Positions 24,958-33,128 of a stretch of 44,623 nucleotides of DNA are shown here, piece after piece (positions within the stretch are counted from its first letter, which is position 1; each line of letters starts with the position of its first letter). The notes under the pieces were generated by a model. The model worked only from the letters and a program-made list of their open reading frames with translations, made no database searches and had not been told where the DNA came from. The stretch is from JBMZCV01 sp049613665 (lineage in GTDB: Bacteria; Bacteroidota; Bacteroidia; Chitinophagales; UBA2359). The stretch spans positions 1 to 44,623 of the forward strand of contig JBMZCV010000019.1 of assembly GCA_049613665.1 (NCBI GenBank), written 5' to 3'. The position numbers were made by a program, and so were the translations under genes.

Positions 24958-26475
24958 CTATAAAAGGTTGATGAGTTTATTGCTAATAAAATTGCGACTC
25001 GCTACCATATCGTGATGCAAAATGCGGTCTTTATCCAAAAAATCAACTTCTTTGCGATAGGCTGCCACTACTTTTTCAATGATAGGCGAGCTTTTCAAAT
25101 TTACCTTAGCTTGCTTTTTTTGCAAATCAAAGGCTTGTGTAGCTACAAACAATTCTATCGCTAATATAGTTTCCAAATTTTGCACAACTTTGTAACATTT
25201 TGTTCCTGAGTTCGCTCCCATACTCACATGGTCTTCTTGTCCATTAGAAGAGGTAATATTGTCGATAACGGCAGGTACTGCCAATTGTCTATTTTGGCTC
25301 ACTACGGAAGCGGCTGTATATTGTGTTATCATTAAGCCAGAGTGTAATCCTGCTTCTTGTATCAAAGAAAATGGTAAATTTCGCTCCCCTCCCAACAGCT
25401 TGAAAACTCGTCGTTCGGAAATACTACCCAGCTCTGCTAAAGCCATGCTTAAAATGTCGAGTGCCATAGCCAAAGGTTGTCCATGAAAATTGCCACCAGA
25501 AACGATGAGGTCTTCGGCTTCAAAAATATTCGGATTGTCTGTTACTGCATTAATTTCTCGGTTTATTATTTTTTGACAATACGAAATAGCATCTAAACTA
25601 GCTCCATGCACCTGTGGCACACAACGAAAAGAATAGGCATCTTGCGTTTGTTCTTTTGGTGTCAAAACCATTTCGCTACCTTCCAAAAAGCCTACAATGC
25701 GTTTGGCTACTTTTTGTTGTCCTTTTTGCCGTCTTATTTTATGAATCAGAGCATTGAAAGGAGCAATTAAACCGTCGTAGGCTTCGAGACTAAGTGCCAC
25801 AATAAAATCGGCAACTTTTGCGAGGTCTTTCGCCAATTTGACACAATAAACACCATAGGCAGACATAAATTGTGTGCCATTGATAAGTGCCAAACCTTCT
25901 TTTGCCTGCAAAGTAATTGTTTTTATGTTTTTTTGTGCCAAAACTTCTTCCGCAGCTTGTTTTTTTCCTTCAACCCAAAACTCTCCCATGCCCAAAAGTG
26001 GCAAGGCCAAATGAGATAGTGGTGCTAAATCGCCCGAAGCTCCTAAAGAACCTTGTTGATAGATAACAGGAAATAAATTATTATTATAAAAATTTATTAA
26101 ACCCTGAACAGTAGCTAATTGAACACCTGAATGGCCATAAGATAAAGATTGTATTTTGAGAAAAAGCATCATTTTTACGATGTCGAGTGGCACGGTTTCT
26201 CCTATTCCACAAGCATGTGACATGAGCAAGTTGCGTTGTAAATCGGATAGTTTTTCCTTCGAAATACGAATATTGCACATAAAGCCAAATCCTGTATTGA
26301 TGCCATAAAAAATAGCATCGGTGTCACTTATCTTTCGATTCAAATAGGCATTGCAAGCTACTATTTTTTGACTTGCTGTATCTGAAAGCGTTATTTTATT
26401 TTTTGAAGCTACAAAATTAAAAACTTGTTTTAATGTTAACTTTTTCGTGCTGATATGATGATTTTTTTGTTTCAT
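24958..26475 (-). CDS. hutH: Histidine ammonia-lyase
   Basis: A 505-aa enzyme converting histidine to urocanate and ammonia. Ala146-Ser147-Gly148 in GSLGASGDLAPLSHLALPL form the MIO cofactor autocatalytically. Tyr57 lies in FYGINTGFG. The segment SHACGIGE (His87) is the histidine-selective version found in HAL rather than PAL/TAL. NPNIFEAEDLIVSGGNFHGQP and the late Gln/Glu region (SNGQEDHVSMGAN) complete the active site. Length is normal. No other hut genes are nearby; it follows ribD by 62 bp on the same strand. Confidence 0.94.
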   Translation of the reverse strand: MKQKNHHISTKKLTLKQVFNFVASKNKITLSDTASQKIVACNAYLNRKISDTDAIFYGINTGFGFMCNIRISKEKLSDLQRNLLMSHACGIGETVPLDIVKMMLFLKIQSLSYGHSGVQLATVQGLINFYNNNLFPVIYQQGSLGASGDLAPLSHLALPLLGMGEFWVEGKKQAAEEVLAQKNIKTITLQAKEGLALINGTQFMSAYGVYCVKLAKDLAKVADFIVALSLEAYDGLIAPFNALIHKIRRQKGQQKVAKRIVGFLEGSEMVLTPKEQTQDAYSFRCVPQVHGASLDAISYCQKIINREINAVTDNPNIFEAEDLIVSGGNFHGQPLAMALDILSMALAELGSISERRVFKLLGGERNLPFSLIQEAGLHSGLMITQYTAASVVSQNRQLAVPAVIDNITSSNGQEDHVSMGANSGTKCYKVVQNLETILAIELFVATQAFDLQKKQAKVNLKSSPIIEKVVAAYRKEVDFLDKDRILHHDMVASRNFISNKLINLL

Positions 26476-26537
26476 AAAACTGAATAAATTGATGTGAAAA
26501 AGTTTGAAGTTACAAAAAAAGAAAAAAAAATTTTATT

Positions 26538-27599
26538 TTATACTGTGTTATGCTTTTCTTCTTTACGAAAAGAACACAATTTATTATTTCCTATATTTTT
26601 TTCTTCCCAAAAAACAGCATCATACAACTGAGGAGCGACAATCCCTTCGCCCCAAGATTGTGAGCCAACAAAAATTCGTGCTTCGTCCCAAAGTTTTGAG
26701 GCAATAAAAGAATCTAGCACTTGTTTGCCTCCTTCTACAATAAGCGATTGTATGTTGTTGGCATACAAATATGCGATTATTTGTGGTAAAATATTTTTTT
26801 CGAAATCAAGCGTTTGGAAACACAAATTATTCTTATTCTTACTTTTTTTAGCCGTAAAAACTACCGTTTTGTGTTGGCCATCAAAAAGGTGTAAATTTTT
26901 GGGCAAGTTCAAATTTCGGTCTATCACCAAGCGAAGCGGCTGCTTGCCTTTCCAAAGTCTTGCTGTCAATTGAGGATTGTCTATTTCGGCAGTTTTTCTA
27001 CCTACCAAAATGGCTTGCTCTTCGGTTCGCCATTTATGCGTTATTTTTTTTGCCAAAGCATTGCTAATCCACTTTTGAGTTGCTTGCTTGCTTGCCATAA
27101 AACCATCGGCTGTTTCTGCCCATTTCAAAATAATATACGGCCGCTTTTTTTCGTGAAATGTGTTGAATCTTCGATTGAGCCATTTGCTTTCTTCTTCCAA
27201 AATGCCTGTTATAAGCTCAGTATTCGCTTTTTTAAGCTTTTTGAGGCCATTGCCAGCCACTAACGCAAAAGGATCAAGTTGGCCAACGATAACCAAAGGT
27301 ATTTTTTTTTCTATAACAAAATCAGCACAAGGCGGTGTTTTTCCATAATGCGAGCAGGGTTCTAAATTGACATAAATGCGAGAAAAAGGCAAGTATTTTT
27401 CATCTGCTTTTGCCACCGAAAAAATAGCATTTCGCTCGGCATGATTGCCGCCATACTGCTGGTGATAGCCTTCGCCAATAATTCGATTTTCATACACAAT
27501 TACTGCTCCTACCATAGGATTGGGAGCAACTTTGCCTTTGCCCTTTAGTGCAAGTTCCAGACATCGTTTCATATATATTTCATGTTTCTCAAATGTCAT
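26538..27599 (-). CDS. ribD: RibD bifunctional deaminase/reductase
   Basis: Riboflavin pathway enzyme, 353 aa, catalysing deamination of the pyrimidine intermediate and then reduction of its ribosyl side chain. The deaminase domain (1-145) has the zinc ligands His53 and the catalytic Glu55 (GGNHAERNAIF), Cys82 and Cys91 (EPCSHYGKTPPCADFV). The reductase domain starts at about 150 (RPYIILKWAETADGFMA) with AILVGRKTAEIDNPQLTAR and LIVEGGKQVLDSF. Both halves are complete. It is possibly co-transcribed with hutH downstream. No other rib genes are in the window. Confidence 0.94.
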   Translation of the reverse strand: MTFEKHEIYMKRCLELALKGKGKVAPNPMVGAVIVYENRIIGEGYHQQYGGNHAERNAIFSVAKADEKYLPFSRIYVNLEPCSHYGKTPPCADFVIEKKIPLVIVGQLDPFALVAGNGLKKLKKANTELITGILEEESKWLNRRFNTFHEKKRPYIILKWAETADGFMASKQATQKWISNALAKKITHKWRTEEQAILVGRKTAEIDNPQLTARLWKGKQPLRLVIDRNLNLPKNLHLFDGQHKTVVFTAKKSKNKNNLCFQTLDFEKNILPQIIAYLYANNIQSLIVEGGKQVLDSFIASKLWDEARIFVGSQSWGEGIVAPQLYDAVFWEEKNIGNNKLCSFRKEEKHNTV

Positions 27600-27652
27600 T
27601 TTTTTTTATTTGAATTTATGAAAAATTATTTACATCTTAGTAAAATATTAGC

Positions 27653-27742
27653 AATAACTGACTTAACTCTGAAAGCTAACACCTTGATTTTGGTACATTA
27701 ACACAAATCAGTATATTCATTAAAGTAGTGCTTGAAACTTAA
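27653..27742 (-). repeat. Rep-A copy f, degenerate
   Basis: Reverse copy recognisable by GAAAGCTAACACCTTGATTTT and TAGTGCTTGAAACTTAA; left and right ends decayed. Confidence 0.6.
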
Positions 27743-27859
27743 TAGTATTTTTGTAAAAAAGAGTACAAAACAGAATTTATTTTGTAACATTCTTAGTGTT
27801 TTTATCGTATTGTTAAATATATATAAATCGTTATACTTTCTTGAATAAAAATACATAAA

Positions 27860-27965
27860 TAAGTGCCAAGCACTATTTAATAAACGGTCGATTCGTTGCT
27901 AACGCATTGATGTTCAGCGTGTTAGCTTCAACGAGATGTATATTTATTTTTGTCTGACTACTTTT
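27860..27965 (+). repeat. Rep-A copy g
   Basis: TAAGTGCCAAGCACTATTTA start, core GCTAACGCATTGA / TCAGCGTGTTAGC with a 3-nt loop (12 of 13 positions pair), and GTCTGACTACTT end. The best forward reference copy with copy n. Confidence 0.9.
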
Positions 27966-28006
27966 TTCAACAAACTTAAACTAAGTACCAAAAGCTACTC
28001 AATTCC

Positions 28007-28113
28007 TAGTAGTTCTTAAAAAGCTAAACATTAAATTGTGGGAACTAACATGCTGAAACTCAAGGCGTTAGCACAAATCGCTCAATTATTGAATAGTGCT
28101 TCAAAGTTAGCAC
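28007..28113 (-). repeat. Rep-A copy h
   Basis: Reverse copy with core ACTAACATGCTGA / TCAAGGCGTTAGC, ending TAGTGCTTCAAAGTTAGC about 40 bp before the histidine kinase start. A loose Rep-A start (TAAGTACCAAAAGC, 27982) lies just before. Copies f, g and h fill most of the gap 27600-28153. Confidence 0.75.
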
Positions 28114-28153
28114 TAGCGTTAATCCAACATTACGGCCTTATAAAAAAGAAAAT

Positions 28154-29248
28154 ATGAACAGCATTATCCATATAACTACATTATTTTTATTACAAATACC
28201 ACTTGAACAAATTGCCAACTTATGCACATTTGCAAGCATATTTTTAGTGGTTTGTCTCTTATTGCAAAGTGTTTATTTTTTTAAGCAAAAGAAAAAGCAG
28301 AATGACTTAATAAAACATAAAGATTCTATTATTGATGAGCATCAGCATACTTTTTTGGCTCAGAAAAAAGAAATTAAAGCTTTGCAAGAAAAGCTAGTAA
28401 GTTTGCAGTATGAAGCTACTGAACAAAAACAGGTAATCATTGAACTAAAAGCAAATGAAGCAAAGAAAGTTTTGGAAGATAAGAAAAATAATGAAAATGA
28501 ATTGCTAGAATTATTAAAAACAGCACGAACCGACCTCGAAAAGTTCGTATATATTGCTTCGCACGATTTGAAAGAGCCTTTGCGTATGGTCACTAGCTTT
28601 GTGGAGCTTTTGAAACGAAGATGTATGAAAGACTTAGATGCTAATGCACAAAATTATATTCAATATGCTTTAGATGGCGTAAAACGTATGGATTTGTTGC
28701 TAAACAGTTTGTTGCAGTATTCTCGTATAGGTAGATATTATCACGATGTAGATTTAGTCGATTTGAATGATATTGGCAAAAAAGCTTGCACAATATTAGA
28801 TGCGGAAATTAACGAAAATGAGGCTCAAATTATTTGGAAAAATAGTTTGCCTTGCGTGAGACAAAGCAAAACCGAAATGTCTCAATTATTTACCAACTTG
28901 ATTGACAATGCCGTAAAATTTAGAAATGGCCATGCACCAAAAATAATAATCACTTGTAAAGAAAACGAAAGGCATCATTTGCTTTCGATTAAAGATAATG
29001 GCATTGGCATCGACAAACAAAAAGATGGCTCACGCATTTTCGATATGTTTCAGCAGCTACACGCTCGCACCGAATATGAAGGTATCGGAACAGGCTTGGC
29101 AGTTTGCAAAAAAATTATAGAATCTAATGGTGGCGATATTTGGTTTGAATCCGAAATAGGCAAAGGCACTACTTTTTATTTTACGTTGCCAAAAAATATA
29201 AAATTGACAACGAAAACAAAAAAAAATGTTTTGGCAAAAAGTAAATAA
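28154..29248 (+). CDS. Membrane-anchored sensor histidine kinase
   Basis: A 364-aa kinase. One or two hydrophobic segments (about 5-17 and 22-43) anchor it; then a coiled coil of about 85 residues (45-130) leads to the HisKA domain with phospho-acceptor His137 (YIASHDLKEPLRMV). The ATPase domain has the N box (SQLFTNLIDNAVKF, 243-256), G1 DNGIGID (281-287), an F box (FDMFQQL) and G2 reading EGIGTGLAVCKK where most kinases have GTGIGLAI. The H-box and ending resemble phytochrome-type kinases. There is no recognisable sensor domain and no neighbouring response regulator, so it may signal through a partner. The stop TAA is the first triplet of Rep-A copy i. Confidence 0.88.
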   Translation: MNSIIHITTLFLLQIPLEQIANLCTFASIFLVVCLLLQSVYFFKQKKKQNDLIKHKDSIIDEHQHTFLAQKKEIKALQEKLVSLQYEATEQKQVIIELKANEAKKVLEDKKNNENELLELLKTARTDLEKFVYIASHDLKEPLRMVTSFVELLKRRCMKDLDANAQNYIQYALDGVKRMDLLLNSLLQYSRIGRYYHDVDLVDLNDIGKKACTILDAEINENEAQIIWKNSLPCVRQSKTEMSQLFTNLIDNAVKFRNGHAPKIIITCKENERHHLLSIKDNGIGIDKQKDGSRIFDMFQQLHARTEYEGIGTGLAVCKKIIESNGGDIWFESEIGKGTTFYFTLPKNIKLTTKTKKNVLAKSK

Positions 29249-29352
29249 ATGCCAAACGCTATTTAAATAAACGGCCGATTCATTGCTAAAAAACTTGATA
29301 ATCAAGGTATTAAATTCAACGAAATATCATATTTTTTTTGTCTAAATACCTA
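29246..29352 (+). repeat. Rep-A copy i
   Basis: Starts TAAATGCCAAACGCT at the kinase stop codon; the core is decayed (GCTAAAAAACTTGA / TCAAGGTATTAA). The end TCTAAATACCTAA is degenerate. Confidence 0.65.
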
Positions 29353-29510
29353 ATTCGTATAAAATAGAACTCACTACACTCACTTTCTCACAATCACAAC
29401 ATTGGCTCAAAAAAAATGCTACAAGTCGCCATTTAAATCTCACTTTTTTAGGGCTAAAAAGTATCAAAAAACACTTTAATAAGCCTCTTACAAAGCTTTC
29501 CTTGAAAAAA

Positions 29511-29619
29511 ATCTGACAGATTTATACTACGAATTTCAAAAGCTAGCATCTTAACTTTTTTAAGGTGTGCATATCAAGTATTAAATTTTCTTTTTATTAA
29601 AAAAGTGCTTGAAACTTAC
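29511..29619 (-). repeat. Rep-A copy j, degenerate
   Basis: Reverse copy recognised by ATCTGACAGATTTATACTAC, AAAGCTAGC and AAGTGCTTGAAACTTAC. With copy i it occupies much of the gap 29249-29830; the remainder is AT-rich with no gene seen. Confidence 0.55.
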
Positions 29620-29685
29620 TTTCGTAAAAAAATTATCTGTTAAATTTGCAAAAGCCTAAAATTGAAACAACAAAATAGCGTTTAT

Positions 29686-29717
29686 TTAGGAGATGTCAGC
29701 ATTTTTTGGCATCTTTA
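29686..29717 (+). promoter_or_regulatory. Leader hairpin H1
   Basis: TTTAGGAGATGTCAGCATTT then TTTGGCATCTTTAT: stem AGATGTC/GGCATCT. It resembles H2 and H3 in its TTTAGG start and GCATTT loop. About 115 bp upstream of the pentapeptide-like gene, with no T-run. Confidence 0.35.
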
Positions 29718-29830
29718 TCAAAATACTTTGCCAAAACAGATATGATATACGAAGTGTTTTGGTACAATGATGCTATTTAAAATTTTTAAACTGCTTATCA
29801 TGAAATATTCTGTCACAAAAACAGCTAACA

Positions 29831-30805
29831 ATGTTTCACTCTCTCATTTTATCATTCACATTGCTGTTCATATGTATGTTTCAGACACAGTGTGCAACTA
29901 ACCTAAATGTTAAAAAAGGTTTTTCTTCCAACAAAATTATTAAGGAAATGTCGCAGGGCAAAAATGTTTTTTATAAAGGCAAAACTTTTGAAAAAAAACT
30001 TGATTTTACGAGTCTAAAAAATGCTTATTGCGATAGCGAAAACAGCTTGCGACACGAAGTCAATAGTTCTATCACATTTATCAACTGTGTTTTTAAATCT
30101 AATATAATCGCTTTTTTGCAAGACGAAAAAAAGATGCGTCACTTTGTTACTTTCAACAAAAATATTACGTTTCTAAATTGTCGGTTCGAGGGCGAAGTCA
30201 ATTTTCGCAATGCCAAAGTCAATGGTTTAGTCAATTTTAGCGGCTGTGAGTTTGATAAAAAAGCTAGCTTTGAAAATATTTTTTGTGGCGATATGGCTAT
30301 GTTTCAAAAGTGCATCTTTTATGATGAATTAAGGTTTCAAAATGCCATTTTTTCGCACAATTGCAATTTTATGGATACGCAATTTGAAGGTGTTTCTAGT
30401 TTTCAGCAAGCTATTTTTTGGCAAGATGCACAATTTGGTGTCACAAAATTTTTGAAATATGCCGATTTTAGTGGCATTATCGCAAAATCTCATTTGTTTT
30501 TCAACTATGCCCAATTTACCAAGCAAGCTATTTTCAATAATGCTGCTTTTCATGGCCGTGCCGAATTTATGAACTGTCAGTTTAAGCATTATGCCGAGCT
30601 GAAAAATAGTGTTTTTTATGGAAATACTCGGTTTGTAAAAAGCAATTTTGCAGATGTATTTTTGCTAGATGAAAGTCGCTTTTTGCTTGGAAAGCCAGAT
30701 GTTAAAAAAGTCATTGTAGCAGATAAAACAAAATTATCAGTCACTAATACACAATATTTTAGCACAGAAGCTTTGTTGAAAAATGACTTTTTAGAAGAAA
30801 AATAA
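29831..30805 (+). CDS. Pentapeptide-repeat-like lipoprotein
   Basis: A 324-aa exported protein with signal sequence and lipobox-like FQTQC (Cys21). From about residue 75 to 285 it consists of five-residue periodic repeats of the form (F/A)-x-x-(C/A)-x-F: for example FLNCRFEGEVNFRNAKVNG, FSGCEFDKKASFENIFCG, FNNAAFHGRAEFMNCQFKHY. This predicts a right-handed quadrilateral beta-helix of about ten turns, with aromatic and small residues alternating in the core. The repeats are rich in Cys and Phe compared with classical A(D/N)Lxx proteins. The function is unknown; such helices usually mediate protein contacts. It has Rep-A copies upstream and a Rep-C fragment downstream. Confidence 0.75.
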   Translation: MFHSLILSFTLLFICMFQTQCATNLNVKKGFSSNKIIKEMSQGKNVFYKGKTFEKKLDFTSLKNAYCDSENSLRHEVNSSITFINCVFKSNIIAFLQDEKKMRHFVTFNKNITFLNCRFEGEVNFRNAKVNGLVNFSGCEFDKKASFENIFCGDMAMFQKCIFYDELRFQNAIFSHNCNFMDTQFEGVSSFQQAIFWQDAQFGVTKFLKYADFSGIIAKSHLFFNYAQFTKQAIFNNAAFHGRAEFMNCQFKHYAELKNSVFYGNTRFVKSNFADVFLLDESRFLLGKPDVKKVIVADKTKLSVTNTQYFSTEALLKNDFLEEK

Positions 30806-30857
30806 ATTATTTTGAAGTTTAAGTTATTATTTTTTTCTAGTTAAACATGAAAAAAAC

Positions 30858-30887
30858 ATCGTATATTTAAACTTTTGATAAAAAAAG
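30858..30887 (+). repeat. Rep-C fragment
   Basis: ATCGTATATTTAAACTTTTG followed by ATAAAAAAA matches the right end of Rep-C copy 1 (ATAGTATGTTTAAACTTTTG). The rest of the element is absent. Confidence 0.5.
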
Positions 30888-31033
30888 GTCTTAAAATCTA
30901 ATTGCTGACACAAGAAAATAGCTGACCAAAATAATAACCTATCGCCTTTTTAGAAATATGTTATTTTTAAAAAGGCGAAAAAACAAAGAATGGTTTAAGA
31001 CTTTTCTCTTTTTTTTCGTCCAAACTTCAACTA

Positions 31034-31137
31034 TAAGTAGTCGGACAAATTTATGCTACAAGTTATGGAAGTTAACAAATTAAATTTCAAGGTGTGAGCA
31101 TCAAGTCGTCCTATTATTAAATAGTGTTTAGCACTTA
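31034..31137 (-). repeat. Rep-A copy k
   Basis: Reverse copy TAAGTAGTCGGACAAATTTA to TAGTGTTTAGCACTTA, TA on both sides; the core has decayed. It ends 26 bp before the 31164 gene and fills part of the gap 30806-31163. An AAAAAGGCGA/TCGCCTTTTT inverted repeat lies at about 30936-30980. Confidence 0.75.
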
Positions 31138-31163
31138 TCTAACATATATAATCTATTTAAGAA

Positions 31164-31838
31164 ATGAAAAAAACATTTTTACTGCTCCTTGCCTTTTGCT
31201 TATTTTCTACTAGCGTTTTATCGGCACAAAACAAAAAAATTCAGAATCCTACTTCTTCTGATATGGAAAAAGCCATCGAAATTTTGAATAAAGCAAAAAG
31301 TGCAACACAATTAGAACAAGCTGTTAATTTTTTTGAAGTTATGGCCGAAGATGAAGGTGTCGATTGGTTGCCAGCTTACTATGCTGCATATAGCAACACC
31401 TTGATGTCGAGCATGATAGGAAAGCCAGCTATTCGAGATGCACACTTAAACAAAGCACAAGTACATATCGAAGAAGCCGATTTATTGTCACCAGACAATG
31501 TAGAAGTTGCTGTTGTTCAGGCATATATATATCAAATGCGAATAGATGTGAACCCAAATGTGCGTTCAAGAGAATATGCTCCAATGATACAATTAGCTTT
31601 CAATAAGGCTACAAAACTAGACAATGAAAATCCACGTTTATATTATTTGCAAGCTCAATCTTTGTTGTTTTCGTCAAATCCAAACAACAATGGCATAGAA
31701 AAAGCCTGTCCTATGGTAGAAAAAGCCAATGAATTGTTTGCTACATTTGAGCCAGAAAGTGATGTACACCCTCAGTGGGGCCAAGAAATGTCGCAATATA
31801 TGACCATTATTTGTGGTCGTATGAATAATAAAAGATAA
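31164..31838 (+). CDS. Secreted helical-repeat (TPR-like) protein
   Basis: A 224-aa protein with a clear signal peptide (MKKTFLLLLAFCLFSTSVLS, cleavage near SAQ). The mature part is all-helical with TPR-like pairs: AIEILNKAKSATQLEQAVNF, DAHLNKAQVHIEEADLLSPD and MIQLAFNKATKLDNENPRLY. The ending KACPMVEKANELFATFEPES-type segment is followed by HPQWGQEMS. Similar small periplasmic proteins are common in Bacteroidota; no function can be given. The ATG follows TTTAAGAA and is the only good start. Confidence 0.78.
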   Translation: MKKTFLLLLAFCLFSTSVLSAQNKKIQNPTSSDMEKAIEILNKAKSATQLEQAVNFFEVMAEDEGVDWLPAYYAAYSNTLMSSMIGKPAIRDAHLNKAQVHIEEADLLSPDNVEVAVVQAYIYQMRIDVNPNVRSREYAPMIQLAFNKATKLDNENPRLYYLQAQSLLFSSNPNNNGIEKACPMVEKANELFATFEPESDVHPQWGQEMSQYMTIICGRMNNKR

Positions 31839-31857
31839 AAGCTTAATTTTATTTTTT

Positions 31858-31907
31858 ACAAATTGTAGAAGCTAAATATGCTGAAACTCAAAGTATCAGC
31901 AACTAAA
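31858..31907 (-). repeat. Rep-A copy l, partial
   Basis: Core half only: ACAAATTGTAGAAGCTAAAT then ATGCTGAAACTCAAAGTATC and AGCAAC; compare copy c (ACAAATTGTGAAAACTAAC). Confidence 0.5.
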
Positions 31908-31930
31908 AAACATGCTCTTTTTGAGCATTT

Positions 31931-31963
31931 AGGAGGAAGGCATTTCAAAAGTGTCTTCCTCCT
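31931..31963 (+). promoter_or_regulatory. Leader hairpin H2 (upstream of lptB)
   Basis: AGGAGGAAG pairs perfectly with CTTCCTCCT (9 bp) around a 15-nt loop containing GCATTT. It starts after ATTT, is followed by CATTTATTAC rather than a T-run, and ends 39 bp before the lptB ATG. A second small hairpin (ATGCTC/GAGCAT, 31911-31927) precedes it. Confidence 0.5.
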
Positions 31964-32002
31964 CATTTATTACAATGTTTACACAAAAAAACTTAGTCAA
32001 AA

Positions 32003-32752
32003 ATGATATTAAAATCGGAGAAACTAATAAAACGATACAGCAAACGAACCGTTGTAAATGAAGTTTCTTTAGAAGTAAAACAAGGTGAAATAGTTGGTTT
32101 ACTTGGGCCAAATGGTGCTGGCAAAACTACGAATTTTTATATGATAGTCGGTTTGATAAAGCCAGACGGTGGCAACATTTATTTGGACACTACCGAAATC
32201 ACAAAATTGCCGATGTATAAAAGAGCCAGATTAGGCATTGGCTATTTGCCACAGGAAGCCTCTGTTTTTCGAGATTTGAGCATAGAAGACAACATCAAGG
32301 CGGTGCTTGAAATGACCAAATTGAGCAAAAAAGAACAGGCCGAAAAGACCGAAAGTTTGCTCAACGAATTTGGCTTGCAGCATGTCCGAAAAAGCAAAGG
32401 TAGTGTTTTGTCTGGTGGCGAAAGACGTAGAACCGAAATTGCAAGAGCTTTGGCCGTTGATCCAAAATTTATATTGCTAGATGAGCCTTTCGCTGGCGTT
32501 GATCCTATTGCGGTTGGCGATATTCAATACATTGTGGCGAAACTAAAATATCGCAATATTGGCGTATTGATTACCGACCATAATGTGCAAGAAACTTTGT
32601 CGATTACAGACCGTGCCTATTTGCTTTTTGAAGGAAAACTGCTACGAGCTGGTACTGCCGAAGAATTAGCAGCCGACCCTTTGGTGAGAGAAAAGTATTT
32701 AGGTAAAGATTTTGTTTTGAAACGAAAAAATATTGATATTTCAAAAATGTAA
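32003..32752 (+). CDS. lptB: LptB, LPS export ABC transporter ATP-binding protein
   Basis: A 249-aa ATPase that powers extraction of lipopolysaccharide from the inner membrane with LptFG and LptC. Walker A is GPNGAGKTT (35-43), the Q loop YLPQEASVF, the signature LSGGERRRTEIARAL (136-150), Walker B FILLDEPFAGVDP (157-168, Glu161 catalytic) and the switch His193 in TDHNVQET. PFAGVDP and the LSGGERRR pattern are specific to LptB. No other lpt gene is nearby. The stop TAA is also the first triplet of Rep-A copy m. Confidence 0.95.
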   Translation: MILKSEKLIKRYSKRTVVNEVSLEVKQGEIVGLLGPNGAGKTTNFYMIVGLIKPDGGNIYLDTTEITKLPMYKRARLGIGYLPQEASVFRDLSIEDNIKAVLEMTKLSKKEQAEKTESLLNEFGLQHVRKSKGSVLSGGERRRTEIARALAVDPKFILLDEPFAGVDPIAVGDIQYIVAKLKYRNIGVLITDHNVQETLSITDRAYLLFEGKLLRAGTAEELAADPLVREKYLGKDFVLKRKNIDISKM

Positions 32753-32857
32753 GTGCCAATTACCAATTAATATAGCCCGTTTAGTTTGCTAACGCATTAA
32801 CAATTAGTGTGTTAGCTTCCAGAAATAGGCAATTTATTTTAAATGTTTCAATAAGTA
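32750..32857 (+). repeat. Rep-A copy m
   Basis: Begins with the lptB stop codon (TAAGTGCCAATTACC). Core GCTAACGCATTAA / TTAGTGTGTTAGC pairs at all 13 positions, with A-T where other copies have G-C, a paired change. Confidence 0.8.
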
Positions 32858-32906
32858 CACTGTAATTTAAATCTTCTAAGGTTTTTGAAAAATATTAGCC
32901 GTTTGT

Positions 32907-32943
32907 TTAGACGTGACAGGTTTTAAAAACCTGTCACGTCTAA
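32907..32943. repeat. Rep-E 37-nt palindrome
   Basis: TTAGACGTGACAGG, a short A/T centre, and the exact complement CCTGTCACGTCTAA. A decayed relative is at 24872-24911. Bidirectional terminator function is possible. Confidence 0.8.
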
Positions 32944-32976
32944 GCTCATTTAAATTTTTTCTTTCAATAACAAGAA

Positions 32977-33057
32977 AGAAATGACATATTTTTCTAGCCA
33001 AAAGAGTCAAATATAAAAAAGAATGGACACTTATTGTTTTAGAAATATGTCATTTCT
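32977..33057. repeat. Rep-F inverted-repeat element
   Basis: AGAAATGACATATTT (32977-32991) and AAATATGTCATTTCT (33043-33057) are perfect 15-bp inverted repeats around 51 bp. The same arm recurs at the right window edge (44608-44622). Confidence 0.6.
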
Positions 33058-33128
33058 AATACTCTCAAAATCTAGAATTACTTAGATTACAGTGCAATAA
33101 GTATCAACAAACTCACTTAAAAAAATTT

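Noticed and set aside
27653..28113. CRISPR-like array from closely spaced repeats
   Set aside because: Repeats alternate orientation, are about 105 bp long, have no regular spacers and no cas genes nearby.
31931..31963. H2 hairpin as an ordinary terminator of the upstream gene
   Set aside because: No T-run follows the stem, and a similar hairpin stands at the same position upstream of the M20 gene, which favours a leader role.
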